Assembly (NCBI RefSeq): GCF_030936135.1
Contig: NC_082596.1
Location: 1,464,155-1,528,154, forward strand
Reading direction: 5' to 3'
DNA: 64,000 bases
DNA from: Gavia stellata
Lineage: Eukaryota; Chordata; Aves; Gaviiformes; Gaviidae
In this document: positions 15,179 to 29,600 of the stretch, piece by piece
How positions within the stretch are numbered: position 1 is the first letter of the stretch
How the letters are laid out: every line of letters starts with the position of its first letter
The notes under the pieces: generated by a model
What the model was told of the DNA's origin: nothing
What the model saw: only the letters and a program-made list of their open reading frames with translations
The model's database searches: none
Made by a program: the position numbers and the translations under genes

Positions 15179-17659
15179 GTAGGAGAAGTTTATTCTGGGG
15201 TAACACTCACACATGCAAAAACTGCCGGGTCAGGATTGAGCTGAAAGAATTTGCATGTGTAGAAGACGGGTGTCCTTTGTGTCTGCAGGACCCGAGCGTG
15301 CATGCCGCTGTAGGGAGATGCTGCTCCCGAGCCAGGGAGCCTGTTTGTGGCCAGGGTAACTGGGGGAGAGTCCTTCAGGGAACCCCCTTCTCCTGGATCA
15401 ATGCTGGTGGCTAAAGGTAGTATTTGTGCGGTGCCAGAGGTTAACCATTTAAAGTCAGGGCTGGTAAGTGAGCTAAGGTTTGACCCCCTTAAAATGCCAC
15501 AAGGTCCTTCAGAGAAGCGGTTAGCCCCAATTCTGCAGAGCGTATAGGCTGGTTGTTGAGCTCCGTGCAAGACATGACTACATTTGAGCATCACTACCAG
15601 CATCTGGCTTGGAAGATGGCTTGGGGATGACAGTGAAATACAATTTAGGGCATCCGTCTGGCATGAGCATGTGCTGTATTTGCTTCGTTGTGGGAGAAAG
15701 TTGCCTTTCTAATTGGTTAAACCATTTGGTCTGGAAGCCGCTGTTAATTTTGGGACAGGATTACAGCTTGTTTGATGTGCGTGTGTGTTTCTGGGCAGGA
15801 AGAGTGCATTCTCAAATTGAGGGTGACCGTCATACTTGTAACTTGCAATTATAAATCAGTTTACAGACAAGCATTTAAAGGCGGCGTTTTAAGTCCTGGA
15901 TGAGGTGCAGTATGATACTGCGCTTCCGGTGTTAAAAATGTGCTTTTATATACGACTGCCTGAACCCTAAAGTCTGCTGCACAGAGGGCTGTAACGCCCT
16001 GGGAGCCTGTCCGAAGGCCAGTGCTTGGATTTTATTTTGCAGTGACTGAGTTCTTGGAAAAAAGGCTCTTGGAGCATCAGGCCTTATTTCTGACCCTTTT
16101 GATCCTTGAGTTTCTTTGGATTTGTTGGCAAGTTTTAAGATCTCTGTTAAGTGATAGAGGGGGTTACAGACAAGCTTTAGAGCACACATGCCTTTCACCC
16201 TGTCCTATTTGGGATAGTTTTCTCTCTAGTTGGACGGAACTACGTATTTGGTCACGCCTTTCACCCTTCCCCAGGGAAGTCCATGTGTTGTTGTAAAATA
16301 TGTGGCATAAGTTTGTAACTGGGATTGTCTATTAATGATACTGGTTGGCAGCTCAAGAAGGGTCTTGGAGGGTTGAGTGCTGGGAATGGCTTCATTCAGA
16401 GGACCTGTGTGGTATGGTGGCCTCTGGTCTCTTCTGAATGGGTAGATGAGAAGCGTGCTTGTTTTACAGGACTCATCTGTTGGCTCCCATGGAGATGTTT
16501 TACTGGAGAAGCTGCAGGGTTTTTGAGCTGACGAGGAAAGGGTTTGCGGGTTGCCATTAGTTGCTCTCTGCGTTGTGTGGTGGAACCTGCCAACGGTGTG
16601 GTTTCGTTGTGATGCTCTATCCCTGCTCTCACCATCTCCTCAATGGATGTTGGCTCTGTAGCTGTCCCCTGGGTTGAAATAAGGGCACATCTTCTTCTCA
16701 TACTGTTGCAAGGGCTCCATCATTTGCCTTCAAGTTCAGAAATTAACCTTTGGAAGCTGCTGCACTGAAAAAAAATGACTTACACCATTTCACAGCAGTG
16801 TTAGGATGTTTTATGCTGTTCCTCCTTATAGTGACAGGTGTCTGTTCCTTGCAAGTGTTGCATTGCTGATGATTTTAATTTCTAAACAATTGCAGCAGCT
16901 TCCAAAAGGGCACGTGTGCGGTTACCTGCGGTGACCTTGTAAATTGTGTGCATCTCTGGATTCCCGGAGGCTGGTCGGTGTCAGGCGGTACGCTGTGCCG
17001 GGCTGTTCCTTACAGGAGGATTTCACCTAGTGAAGCATGGCATGACCAGGTAGAGGCGTGTACTAGCCTAAGACAGCCAACAGTTGCTGTCAACGCAGTT
17101 GAGTTGTGTTCAAGGAAGACTGAAATGCGTTTAAATTTGTGAGCCGTAGTGTCGGGAGTTGCCTGTCGCACACAGAGTGCTCCCTCGCTGGCACGCTGTA
17201 GTGTGGCACGCGCTGCTTGGAGCTGTGTGTTCTTCAGTCTTTGGTTTCACTGTGGCCAGGCGTCTTAAGAATTAAAAGCATTATTCCCTTTTTGATTCTC
17301 ATACACAAGACATCTTTCTTAGCAGCAGATTCCCACGTGTCTAGAATGATCTAGAAAATCCTGCTCGGAAAGCTTTTTTGTGGAAGAAGGTACAGATCAG
17401 CTGATTTATTCTGTCCCCGCTTGGTGTTCTGTCACTAAATGCAGATCAGGCTGGGCAGATGGGTGGGTGATTAGACTGCCCTGCTTTCTTAATAGGATCC
17501 TGTTTACTTAAAGCTTTCCAACGGAGGGGAAACAGCCAAGCAGAGAGCTGCAGGCACACTCTATGGGGGAAGAAAACGCTCTTCTGACAAGCTCGTTGCA
17601 AGCTGCTAACCGTAAGTACTTCTAGGAATTTACTTTGGGGTTTTTCTTCCTTTCTGCAG
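15179..17659 (+). other. EEF1D intron between long-isoform exon and start exon
   Basis: No recognised gene, RNA or repeat. The short frames here have no domain or homology that I recognise. Confidence 0.5.
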
Positions 17660-17663
17660 AAAA

Positions 17664-20600
17664 ATGGCAGTCGACTACTTTTTGCATGAGAAGATCTGGT
17701 TTGAGAAATACAAGTACGACGATGCTGAGAGAAGATACTATGAGAAGATGAACGGGCCAGTTAGCAGCTCTTCACGCCAGCAGGTAACGCTTGTTCTCAA
17801 TAGGGTTTAGCAGAGCGCTGGAGCTTCATGAGCTAGCACAGAGCAGGGGAAAGGACATGATCCACCTGGACGTGCACCTCTATTATTTCCACTCTGGGTG
17901 CTGCTTTTTCCACATGTGAGTGTCTTCTCTGGAGCTCCTTAAGCCTACCCCCAGTTACGACCCCTTTTGCCTTTTGAAAGACCATCTTCTGTGGCCTGCG
18001 AAGAATTTCTCCCGTACAACCAGTGCACTGAGAGATCACACACCCTTGCAACAACAGGCGAACCAGTTATAGGTTGCAGCAGTTACTCTGAATCTTTTCA
18101 GGCTGCTATGGCAAGGTATGGATGCTATCTGTGATCTAATGGCACAGTTTGAGCCGCAAACCCTGAGAGCTGTGGTTCTCTTGGCTGGGCTGGGCGAAGA
18201 ATTCACCTGTCCCCATTCAGCCAGGGAAGATGCTCTTTTGCTGCAGTTTTGGAGCAGCTAACCTTCCCTTGGCAAGGGATATACTGGGTACATGAAGAGA
18301 GGCACCATGGCTCCAAAAACCGCACAAATTATGTTCCTCTCTTTGTGTACCCCCTGAAATAATCAGTATGCTCCTGCAGAAGACTGCATCCCAGTACTGG
18401 TGAGTTGGGGGGAGCAGGTGGAGGGGAAGCATGCTGCTGCTGCAACACACCTGAGCTGAAGTAGTTCAAGCTTAAATATTAGCCCAAAATTACCACTTGT
18501 TAAAGGTACAGAGCTATTGTAACCTCTTCCTGCCACATAAAGAGCTGTTAACTGCTTATGCATTTGGTTGGTTATGTAGAAAGCTGCTTAGAGTTTGAAA
18601 TGGCTGTCTTGCAAGTGTTTAAGGGGAAGCTTTTTGCTTAAGTAATAGCTGCTTAGGCACACTCTGACAATTTCTGCTGCCCATGCTAGTATAATGGTGG
18701 CATGGCGCCTATAGACACTTGCATAAAAATTAGAAGCTATAGATGAGCGCTTGAAGTAGATGTTAAAAGTGCAAACCTCTGCAGTGCTCTTAGAAGAACA
18801 GTTAGACTATTTCATGCCACGTAAGGAGCTTCCAGTGAAGAAGTTCTGCCTTTGAGAAGTGGTGTGAAGGCTTTGGGGGAGATTCTGCAGCAGTTTATCA
18901 GCCACTTCCCTGCTAAGGGAAAAGAGCCACGCTCCTTAAAACTTTCCTGCGACCTGGAAGTGGTATCCACCTGAATGTGTCCAGGCTGTTGCTCTTCTAT
19001 GGTCTATTTGACATGGGGTTTGGGGCTTGTGGACAGTTTTATGTCTTGGATCTTGCTTGTGGGGTTGCAGTCTGGGAGAGGCAAGGAGTAAATGGGTCAC
19101 AGAAACTGAGTTTGTGCCCTAGGAAGGGAATCTTCAAATCCAGGCTAAGGCATGGCAGCAGGAGCATGCGGGGGGAGAAAAAAAACTTGTGCTGCTGTAC
19201 TTTGGGTCATACCTCTCTGGATAGAAGACTTCAGTTAGGGCTGTCACTTCTTGCCTGACTACAATGACAGGTAATACTACGAAAAAGAGCTGCCCAACGA
19301 TAGATCTCTAAGGAGTACTCCAACTCCTTGAAGTGACTCTAACCCTCTGCCTGGCTGGCAGCTGGCCAAGCTGTTCAGGGGAATAAGAGAGAATTTAAAA
19401 GCTCTCGACTGGATGATCTTCTGGACACGTGGCCTGATGTGACCAGGGATTGCAGTCGGTGCTGCTTGATTTAGAACCAATCCTCCTTGCAGCTAATTTT
19501 GCAATACTTGCTGAATCATTGGAAGGAACCCTCCCCCACTTTTACCCCCCTTTTTTTTTTAATTTCCCTGACCAGTTTCCCATGTTTCATATTTTTTTTT
19601 TAAAAAAATCTTGGTTCTTTCTGCACTGTTTGCAGGAGAACGGAGCCAGCACGATCCTACGCGACATTGCCAGAGCCAGGGAGAATATCCAGAAATCGCT
19701 GGCCGGAGTGAGTACCCAAGCTCTCTCACCAGCTGGCTACCCGCAACCATTTTTAGCTGTGGTGCATCTCACAGAACTCCGCTGTGACAACTTCATAGAT
19801 TGTGTGGCTTCTTTATTTTTAAGTTAGAGGAGAAGACTAAGGTGTGCAGCGCTGTGTACCACCAGCATAGCTCCATCTGATCAAGAGCACCATTACTACT
19901 AGAGTGCATGCTGCTTACCTGCTTGCTAGCCTGCAGTGCTTTTTAAAACTAACTGGATTTGGGTTAAAAGTCTCCAACTATGCATTTCTTTACTTTTTCT
20001 GCTGGTGGAATGCTAGAGTTTGTTCCCACAAGTCTTATCTAACAAGTTACAAGTCACTGTTAAAATAACCTTGCTGGGTAGCGAAGCACTGAGCTGCCAG
20101 CAGGAGTAGGTATGTCTCTCTTGGGGTACACTGAGCTGCCACCTTCTCTTTCCTGTTTTGCTTTCAGTTAGGGTATGTGCAAAAAAATGGTATCTTCCAT
20201 CTGCTGCATCTAGGGAATTCAGCTTGGCTACTAGCTCTAAGTCTCGACCATCCTGTAGAAGTTCAGTCACATCCTTTCTGGAGGTGTTTTTCTGCTGATA
20301 TTTGTAGAGAACACTGTTAAAACTCTTTAATTTTTCAAGAGGAAGCTGAGATCTTGAATTAATAAGTGGACTGGTGAAGAAAATTCACAGAATACAGCCC
20401 ATGTGTCTTCATTTCTTACCTCTGCAGTGGGCCTGCTACATACCTGCACATACCTTCCATCCGAGGGTATCCATCCTTCACCTATGTTGATTTGGCCTCA
20501 TAACTCCCTCTTGGGGTATTTAACACAATCAGTTTCTAGGTCAGTATAATAACAGGGAATCAAGCCTTTCTCAAGAGGAATATTTCAAATTCCTCCTTCC

Positions 20601-23600
20601 TTAACACGAGCAGAAAGGAGCCAGACATTTGGGATGAATGCGAAGGAGTTAGGCTAATTGCTTTCCCCGCGGTGGTCTCACTGTGCCTGTTGAACTTGCC
20701 ACTACAAAAGCAACTTCTACAACCGCTCATGTGAGCGATCCAAGATACTCAGTACTGCACTGGAAATTTGGAAGTGGATGCAGGAAGTGCAGGGAAATTT
20801 GATGAAAGGATGGTGGGAAAGGATTAAATTTGCTTTGGTTAGGTTCAGTGGTCCTGAATACAGCATGGGAAGCGATGGAAAGTTGAGACATCTTAGTAAT
20901 ATTAAACCGGAACATGTTGAGGAGGAAAATACTTGGAAGTTTTCTAATGCTAAGTTTCTTACTGCAGCATCAGTATTTCAGCCAACAGATCTTCCTGAAC
21001 TGCCTCATTTAAGTTCAGATCTGAAATAACATGTTTGGGCTTTCAGTAGAGACTGTCAGCCCGTCTCAAAGACTTTTAGTTTGGACTTTGGTAAGGCAAA
21101 TTATGTGGGGAAATGAGCCCCCAAACCCCAAACAGGGTTGGAGAACGTTTTGCAGAGTGTTAAATGACTTCGGAAGGACCTTTTCAAACTGGGCAAGGTC
21201 CAGCATCAGCTGCTTCCTCCAAGACCTGCTCCTTTAGGGGCAGAGGCTGGATGTGGTGAGGAGGGGCAGGAAACCTAAATACAAATCACCTGACAGTGCT
21301 GCTGGTCTACCCTGAAGGCATATTCTCATCTTGCTGAGTGGTCTGTGGTTTGCCAAAGATGAGGAGATGCCCTGGCCTGTGACTCCTGTTAGAGAGCTTC
21401 TTTACGTGAGAAGCGTGGAAGTTTGAAGCGTCCAGATCCTGTCATGGGGAAGACTGGGAGAACTGGCAAAGCACCAGACCAAAGCCAGAACAGAAATTTG
21501 AGAATATAAAGTCCTTTGCACTCCTGCGGTACTTGTTGGAGTTAGTGCTGAATATAAAAAAATTCATCTGCTGGATTTTTTTTGTTCCTGTGAAGAAAGC
21601 TTGGTGGGCTTTTGAGGATTTAAGGTCAGGACTGAGCCATAGGGCCTTAAAACTGGAATCTGGGGTGTTGTAAAAAGTGAACTGAGACTATACAGTGAAG
21701 GCTTGAAGGAAAAGCATTGTGTTACTGCATGACTGTTAGGGAAAGCATTGTGCACCCTAATCTGCATTGCTGTCAGGGGCATGCTCTAGTAATTTAACCT
21801 ATAGCTGCCATTCTGCTCTCAAAGTATGCAGTTGCTTGAATAAGCAGAGCACATGGCAACGGTGACGTCCTTACTGTTTTGTAATCCCATTTTACTGATC
21901 ATGCCTTACCTTGGCTTATACGATACCTCAGAGAGTTCACCTTTTCAGTTTTATCACACATTGCCACATCTCTGCCTTGGAACCTGAAGCGGTAAACCAC
22001 AGTCGGATCTTCTGTGTTCATGTGTGAGTTAGAAAGACGGAGCTGTTGAGAAACAAGTCGGAAACATCAGCTTTTGTAGCTTGCGTTTCTGAGGGATCAT
22101 CGTTAATCTTGGACAGCCGTGGCATAAAGCAAGCTTGACTTTAGAACATGCTTAAACTTTGTTTTTATGTTTCAGAAAGCCAAATTTATACTATCTGATC
22201 TACAGAATAATAGCGAAGCATGTTTTTATGGTCAGGATTTAGTCTTCCTTTCCACCTGAACATGCAGAGTTATTGTCAGGAGTGTAAAGATGTAGCAAGT
22301 GAAGAGGTGGGTCTTACAAGATGGGAAGATGGAAGATTAGTGCCCTTCTTTTGCTGTCAAATTCAGCCAAGGCGGTTTTCAGAGCTGCTTCAGCTGGATA
22401 GTGGTGTTCTGAAATGTGTGAATGAGCATTAGAAGGGTTGAGGCAGTGGCTTGTACCTCCCGAAGGAGGGTACAAAGCTCTGATGCTGGAAACATTTGTT
22501 TGCACATACCTCTCATCCCGCTTTGCATGGTCATCTCTGCTTTAAACAATCTCTCCAGTTGACATCTGCTCCATCGCTAATGCTTTCCTAGATAAAAAGT
22601 TGTTAAACGTGTGCAGTACTGCAGCTGGTGGCATTGAGACCGCAGGTGGTGAGAGATCTTACAGCTGGGGGCCTGAGGCATGGAAAGGATTGACTTGCCA
22701 GCGATCATAAGCAAGTCCAACAGAGCGGGTGACTGAACTCTCGCTTCCTACACCCTCCCGGCGGGCTGTAACGAAAGGGGCGTCACTGGGTAGGTGGCTG
22801 GTGTGGGAGCCTGAAGCTCTGTCATTCCCCTCTCTGTCCAAGCTCCCTCTTACAAAGCCTCTGTATTTGTGCGTTTCCCACATGTGGGTTTCAAACAAGA
22901 AAAGCTCCCAGGAAACCTCTGATCTGGCTAAAGTGTTTGGAGGTCACGTTCAGAAACTCACCTGCGTGCAGGGAACGGTCACACCTTCTGTAGAAAACCA
23001 GCTGGGGTCCATCCTGCTGGTCTTAGGTGTGGGAAAGCCTCTTCTAGTTCTTCAACATCATTTCCCCACAGTTCAGTTTTGTATATCTGACCATGGCTCA
23101 ACTTCCCATGTTACCAGAGCTCAGGTAGACCGACCTGAAGGAAAGGCTGTTGTGTCTCTGTGTGCAGAAAGATTTATTTTTGGGATGAAGCTATGAGTGC
23201 TTTATGAGCTCAGGACTGGAAAACCTACACATCACGTCTATAACCTCGCTTGTAAAATCTGCACGCTGTTCTTTGTAACTCATTAACTCAGGTTAAGGGA
23301 AAAGGGTTGATACATCCAGATGCTTCTTGTAGTGAGGGAAGTGCCAGCTTTCCAGCTGTGTCCGTTGGTTGGGCCTGACGTACCAAGGGAATAGATTTTA
23401 CCTGTAGTTGTCCAAACAGATTTCTTTCAGCTGATATGGAGAAGTCTAACATTTGCCAATTTTTTCTTCTTCATTAATCAGTGTTCTCATCTCTGATTTT
23501 TAAAGTATGTTTTAGAGAGTCAAACTACAGAGAGAGCCAGATGTTGAAAGCCCTTTGAGGCAGAGGCTAGATTCTGTTTTCTACCCTTCATAAGCAAGAA

Positions 23601-26600
23601 GTCCAAGGGTTTTAATTTGCTTGGATGATTAAATTTACATGCAGTCCTTGGTGTGGTTCTGGGGTGGCGGAGTGCTTCTGCTATGCAAAATATTTTGAAT
23701 AGGTTGCAGCGCTGGTCAGTGTATCACTAATATGGGTTCAGCACAAAAACTATGGCTTAAGCTTAGAAAAAGCCAAAGGTTTTAAGAGCTCTGATGATGA
23801 GACAATGTGCAGGAAGTGACTGAAGTGATGCTCTGGAACTCCCCACCTTTGGGATTTTGAATTACTGTCCTTGATAAAATTCAGAAACGCTTGTGTCGAG
23901 CTTCCTCTTGGCATGGTTGAGTCAGAAGAGGAAATAGCACTTGGCTGTGCATAGGAAAAAACACACTGTAGGTAGTCTGTAGCTTAGGTTGGTGACCACA
24001 TCTCTAAAAGCTCGAAGCATCCTCACAGCAGGGGAAAGTCCACAGTCTGATAAAGGCAACTTCCCCACAATTTCTGAACGCGTGCCTTGACCACCTCCCA
24101 GAATTTGGAACTTGGTTCAGCATTGTGCCTCTTATACTGTGCTTTACACAAGTTACAGGTTCCCAAAGGATGGCTGGCCTGGTTTGTGAAGACCTTTCAT
24201 CTCTTATTTGCTTGAGCTTGGGGCAGGCAGCTCTCTCTTGCCAGCAAGAGATGGCTGTGCTCGGGCTCACCCTGCCCTGGGGTTGCCCAGGACTAACAAG
24301 TAATGTCTGAATTCCGCAGGGTGTTGATTTAAGTCATAGAATCGTTTAGGTTGGAAAAGACCTTTAAGATGGTCAAAACCCTGTGCTGTGCCATGTCCGT
24401 GAGCACAGTGAGCCCCTGCTGTGTTGTAAACCTCCCTTTTAAACAGGCGTGAAAAATACAGCCCAGAGGAGCAAGTGAATCCGGGTTTAGGATTAGCTTA
24501 GCATATGTAATACGCCGAATCTGTTCATCCAGGTGCACAACACTGAACTATTCACATGAATTTTGTGGGTGTTAAACCTGTAAGTGCGTCCAGGTTGTTC
24601 ATTAATCTTGCCATTTCTTCAGAGACCTCAGTAGCAACTTGCAGCTGCAAAATCCCAGAGGTCAGACGACTCCCCACAGAGCCACCCAGATATCTGTGCC
24701 GCAGCTCCTCGAGCGCCTGTGCTACCTGTATTACCGCATACTGATGGGCAGGCACGTACTTAAATGCCCCGCTGAGAATTCTGACTCTCCTCTGGGCTTC
24801 ATTATCTATAGTTGCAACCTTAATGTCGTCTCACCTGCAGGCTCAACGTAAGCTGGCAAAGGAAGGGTGAAAAGGGAAGGAATTTGTGCATTGTAGAGCT
24901 CTGCTTTGCGCAGTTCCCTGGGTGCTACACGAAGCTTTACAAACAGCACCTGACAGCAATATACAGCTAGGTTTGTATCCTAGGATTTTAGAGTACTCAA
25001 AAGGTCTGTTGCCGTACAAAGCGTCATATTTCCATGCTCTTCCTTGTTGAGAACGGCTTCGTGCAGAGCAGAGTGTTTCAAAGTCCTCTCACCTTGCTCT
25101 TGCAAGCCATAGCTACACCCTTTTTTAGGAAAATGGCTGTGATCTTTCTCAAACTCTTCCCCTGAATGACACAACCACACAAGGCTGCCAGGTTTATCTT
25201 GAGCTGGAGGCATCCTGCCAAGCTGTAAATGTTTTTTCTGCAGGGAGAAGCAGTGCTGACCTATTCCGTTTGAGACTCCGGGATGGCAGCTGACGAGTGT
25301 CAAGGTAGATGGTACTGCCTCAATTTAGATTTTTCATCTTTGAGGGGTTATTACTAACAGGGAAGAGAAATGTGGAGGCACAACTGGCTTCTGTGGCAAA
25401 TGCTTCCACTAAACCTGAGAGCCAGCATTTAAAAACGGGCTGTTCTGCAGCACCGAATAGGCGTAGCCATCTTGCAGCGTCTTGAACATCCACGGTCGTG
25501 TGCAGGGTAGCCAGTCACCAGGGCAAACGCAGAGCCTGCTGAAATGCTTCAGCGTTTGGCTTGACAACGTGACTAGGGCTTCAAACTGCTAAAATACCTG
25601 TGGGTGCTGGCTGCTTAGCTGAATCAGCAGGCTGCTTTTGGGGAAAAAACCCAGCTGTGTATCTCTTTGCAGGTGACCCAGCTCCTGTGTTTGATCGTGA
25701 GTCAAAACTAGAAGTGCTTTTTCAAGGGGCAGGGATGGATGTGACTATTGCCAGAATTCACTTTTCACTGAATTAACTTAGACCTTGGCCCTGATGGTGT
25801 AACTTGAACAGGAAGAGATCAGGCGATGAGTTCATCTGAGGTTTAATTTTTTGTCTTTGGAGCATAAGGCTAGGGCCAGCCTGGTGTGATGAGCCCATTG
25901 TGGCTAGCAGCCTCTGTTCTGGTGGTGCACGTGAGGATGGAAGTCCACGCAGGGCTCTCATCAAGTTGTTAGTGCCGACCGGTGTTGTGTTGCTTTACTC
26001 CTCTCTAGGAGAGATGCATTAGTGGTAATTGGGGAGTTATTAAGAGTCTTGGTAAATTAGCATGTGTTTCTGCATCTGACAGGTATTAGATTTTATCTAA
26101 TGAGACTGTGGTGCATGCCGCAGTAATGCATGCAACGTGCTGCACCCCTGATTTTACAGATGGGGAGATGACTAAGACCATGCTCTAGACATCTCAATCT
26201 AGTTTTCTGCCACCCAGCTGCGTGACCTTTCTGCAGGCACTGAGATGTTTTAATAAGAAGATGGCAGAGTTCATGGATAAATGTTTCTGTGCAGGTTTTG
26301 TTCGGTGTGTAGTTGGCGTGAGGCTGTATCACGTTGCTTGACAATTTGTTCTGCATGTGGATCTGCTTCCTGCACTTGAACTGCCTTCTTCCAGCATGAG
26401 TGAAATCCTTTTCTATCTTCCGTGTTGAACCAAACATCCCCCAAACCTTTTGCCCTTTGCAGCAGAAGACAGTTCCTCGTAGTAAAGAAGCTCCTTCTGC
26501 CCGTCACAAGAGGCAGTCAGGCCGCTCAACTGTAAGTCACCTGCGCACGGATGGAGCTGGTTGTGTGATTTGAGAGGACGTTGTAGGGCAAGGACAACCC

Positions 26601-29600
26601 TGCCTGGGAGAGATGGACCAAGTTCTCCTTCGTTACGATGAGAGGCATTTGTTCTTCGGCACGTGGTCGTAGCTCACCCTACATCATAGGATCTTCTACC
26701 AGGGCATTTAGGTCTCCCAGCTTGGTGTCCGGGGACTGCAGATCTGCAGTCGCGTTCCTGAGCCTGCATCCCCTGCAAAGGCCATGTCGGAGATTGATTT
26801 CATGGTGCTTTTGACCTCTGGCCCCTGCCCCTTTTTGGGTGGGTGGAGAAGGGTCTCTTTGACCTTTCTGCTACGAGCAGCTCGCGCTGCTCCATCCCAG
26901 GGCCAGGCATCTCCCAGACCTGCTTTCCTGGTGCCACATATTCCTCATCTTAACCCCTGTATTTCCCTCTCTCCATCTCTGCAGTCACTTAAGATCTCAG
27001 AATCATGTCAACTGTAACCGAGAACCACATTATAATTATACGCAGGGTGCACTTGAAAGAGTATAAATTATTTTCTCTGTTGTATTCAGTTATAAATGGC
27101 ACTTAAAGCGTTGAAGGCCTGTTAATTTCTTTCCCTTTGCTGATTTAAATTGATAGATAAGGGCCTCCTTAAAAAAAGAGAAAACTCTTTTTTGCTGTTA
27201 AAACAAATGCTTTTGAAGCTGGATGGGTATAATTGCTCCCTCAGGATGTCTTAAAGTAGGTTTAAGTTATTTTGAGAGGAATTAAAGGGTGGACTGGGGA
27301 AGGTGGGAGTATAGAAATGCCCGGATCTCTTTCCAGCTTTCGCAGTGACTCGCTGTGTGACGTTCAGCAGGTCACTTCTGTGCTCGGTGCCTTGGTTTGT
27401 CTGTAAGAGGAGACCAGCTGCCGCATTTAAGGGGCTTAGTGTGAAACTTTCAAAACTTCTTGTGTGTTTAGTGGCAGTTTGTAATCTGAGACTGTAAAGA
27501 ATGACTTTATCCTTTGCTCATCAGTGCCAGCTGAAATTTCTCAAGATATGTTCCATGCTTCATTCTATAGAGCTAGTATATTCTTTTTATAAAGCCTTTA
27601 GAGAAAATGTCTTTGTTCTTAGATTAGCTCTCAAATTTTTTTCTTCCCTGAAGGCATGACTCTGCTTTGCTTCACTGAACTGCTGAGCTTGGGAGTAAGT
27701 GAACAGATTTGTTTCATCTCCATTTCCCTTGTTGCAGAGTGCAAGCACAACCTCTTCTGGGCCTGCGGGTGACCAAAACGAACTCCTTTCCAGAATTTCT
27801 CACCTGGAGGTAGAAAACCAAAACCTTCGCAGTGGTAAGTGGGAAAATCTTCTGGCATGAAAGCAAAACTGGATGGGGTTCTGCTTCTGTGGGGTGTATC
27901 CCTTACTGACTTTGTCACCAGGTGAGAACATGCCGGTGTCTTGGTCAGAGCTTTGCAGGCTTCCCTCTGACTGGGGCAACCGGTGGTTTTTAAAGCCCAC
28001 TTTGAGCAGAAGCAAATTTGTCCTGACTTGAGAGCTGATGCAGACCCTAGAAGATAAAGTTCTTATTTTTTTTTTTTCCCCCCTCTTTTTCCCCCCTCTT
28101 GTCTTGCAGTTGTTGCAGACCTTCAGATGGCCATCTTCAAGTTGGAAAGCCGCCTGAATGCTCTGGAAAAGTCATCTACCTCCCACCAGCCCTCACCGGT
28201 TCCTCCAACCCAGGTGAGCCTTGGCAAAGTGTTGTTCTTGAATGCTTCACTGTCACAAAGTGCCAGGTCGTTTCCAAGGTCTCGTGGCTGTCTGAAGATG
28301 GAGAGATGCTCATAGTTAGGATGAGTTTGTTGCAGGTTTTCCAGCAGTTTTGGCAGCTGCCTTATCATCTTTCCAAAACGTATGTGTAGAGAGGAGTGTT
28401 CTGCCCTGAGACCAGCAAAGCAGCTGCGTTAGCGATGTCAGCTAGGGAGAGCCGGTGCAGATCTGTGGAAGTTTGGCGTTTATATATACTTGATTAGCAT
28501 TTAGCCCATGGTGCTGTGAGTTTCTTAGCACACACCAGCTAAAATGCCACTTCGTTACAATAGATAAGCAGAATCGATGACACATTTTTAGCCAATGTCT
28601 CCTATAAGAATGTATTTAATTTAAGAGAAAACTGAGGGAGCTGAATGTGTGACACCAGTTTGATTGATTCTTGTTGTAGGTTGGAAGACATGCTAGCAGT
28701 GGTACTGGTGGTCTCTGCAGTAAGCCTCCAGAATGCGTAGGCTCCTCCGCATGCTAGGGGAAGGCGCTCGGTTGCATTCCCAACTGCTGTCCCACTCAGA
28801 CTCTCATGGTCTAGATATCCCAAGCCCTTAGGAGGAGGATCAGCTCTTGGCTGCATGGTGGTTTTTGCTCTATAAGTACGGCCATGCCGCACGGTTTCAA
28901 AGGTCCATCTGGTCGAATGTCCTTATTTTGATGGCCGATAGCTGATTCTTCACACAAATCACATGGTGTGGGCCATGTTCATCGTCTTGAGCAATGTAGA
29001 CTTCTGTTCCTGAGTTTCTCCTGAGTGCTGCTGTGATTCAACTTCAGGTTAATCTTCTCCCCTTTTTCCTTAATGCAAACTTGAACGCACGTCACCCCAA
29101 TGAAGAAAGTGGAACCATTCAGTGTTCCCTCCAAGAAAGTGGAGCTCCCTTCTGCTTCACCGGCAAAAAAAGTTGAGCCAGCTGCTGCAGAGGAAGACGA
29201 CGATGATGACATTGACCTTTTTGGTAGCGACGATGAAGAGGAAGACCAAGAGGCTGCCAAAGTCCGGGAGGAGAGACTGCGTCAGTACGCGGAGAAGAAG
29301 GCCAAGAAACCGGGTCTTATTGCCAAGTCTTCTATCCTTCTGGATGTGAAGCCAGTGAGTAACTGAAGTGGGGGAGCTCCCAAGTGAGGCTGTACGTCTT
29401 GTGCTGCAGGAGGCTGTAAATCGTCTCGCTTGCACGTCTGAGTGGACTGGTGAAGATAAGACCTGCAGATTTCCAAACAAGGGGTAGGAGCGAGGTGGGA
29501 TAGTGCAGCTGGGATCCGTGGCCTTTGTGCTGCTGCCCTGCTCCTTGCACCGTGGCAAATGCAGGCTGAGGTTCCCCTGACCAGGACTAACCCTTTTCTT

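Noticed and set aside
29066-29074. Perfect U12-type branch sequence (TTCCTTAAT) upstream of the odd EEF1D acceptor
   Set aside because: The matching donor at 28214 (GTGAGCC) is an ordinary U2 donor, so a U12 intron is not supported.
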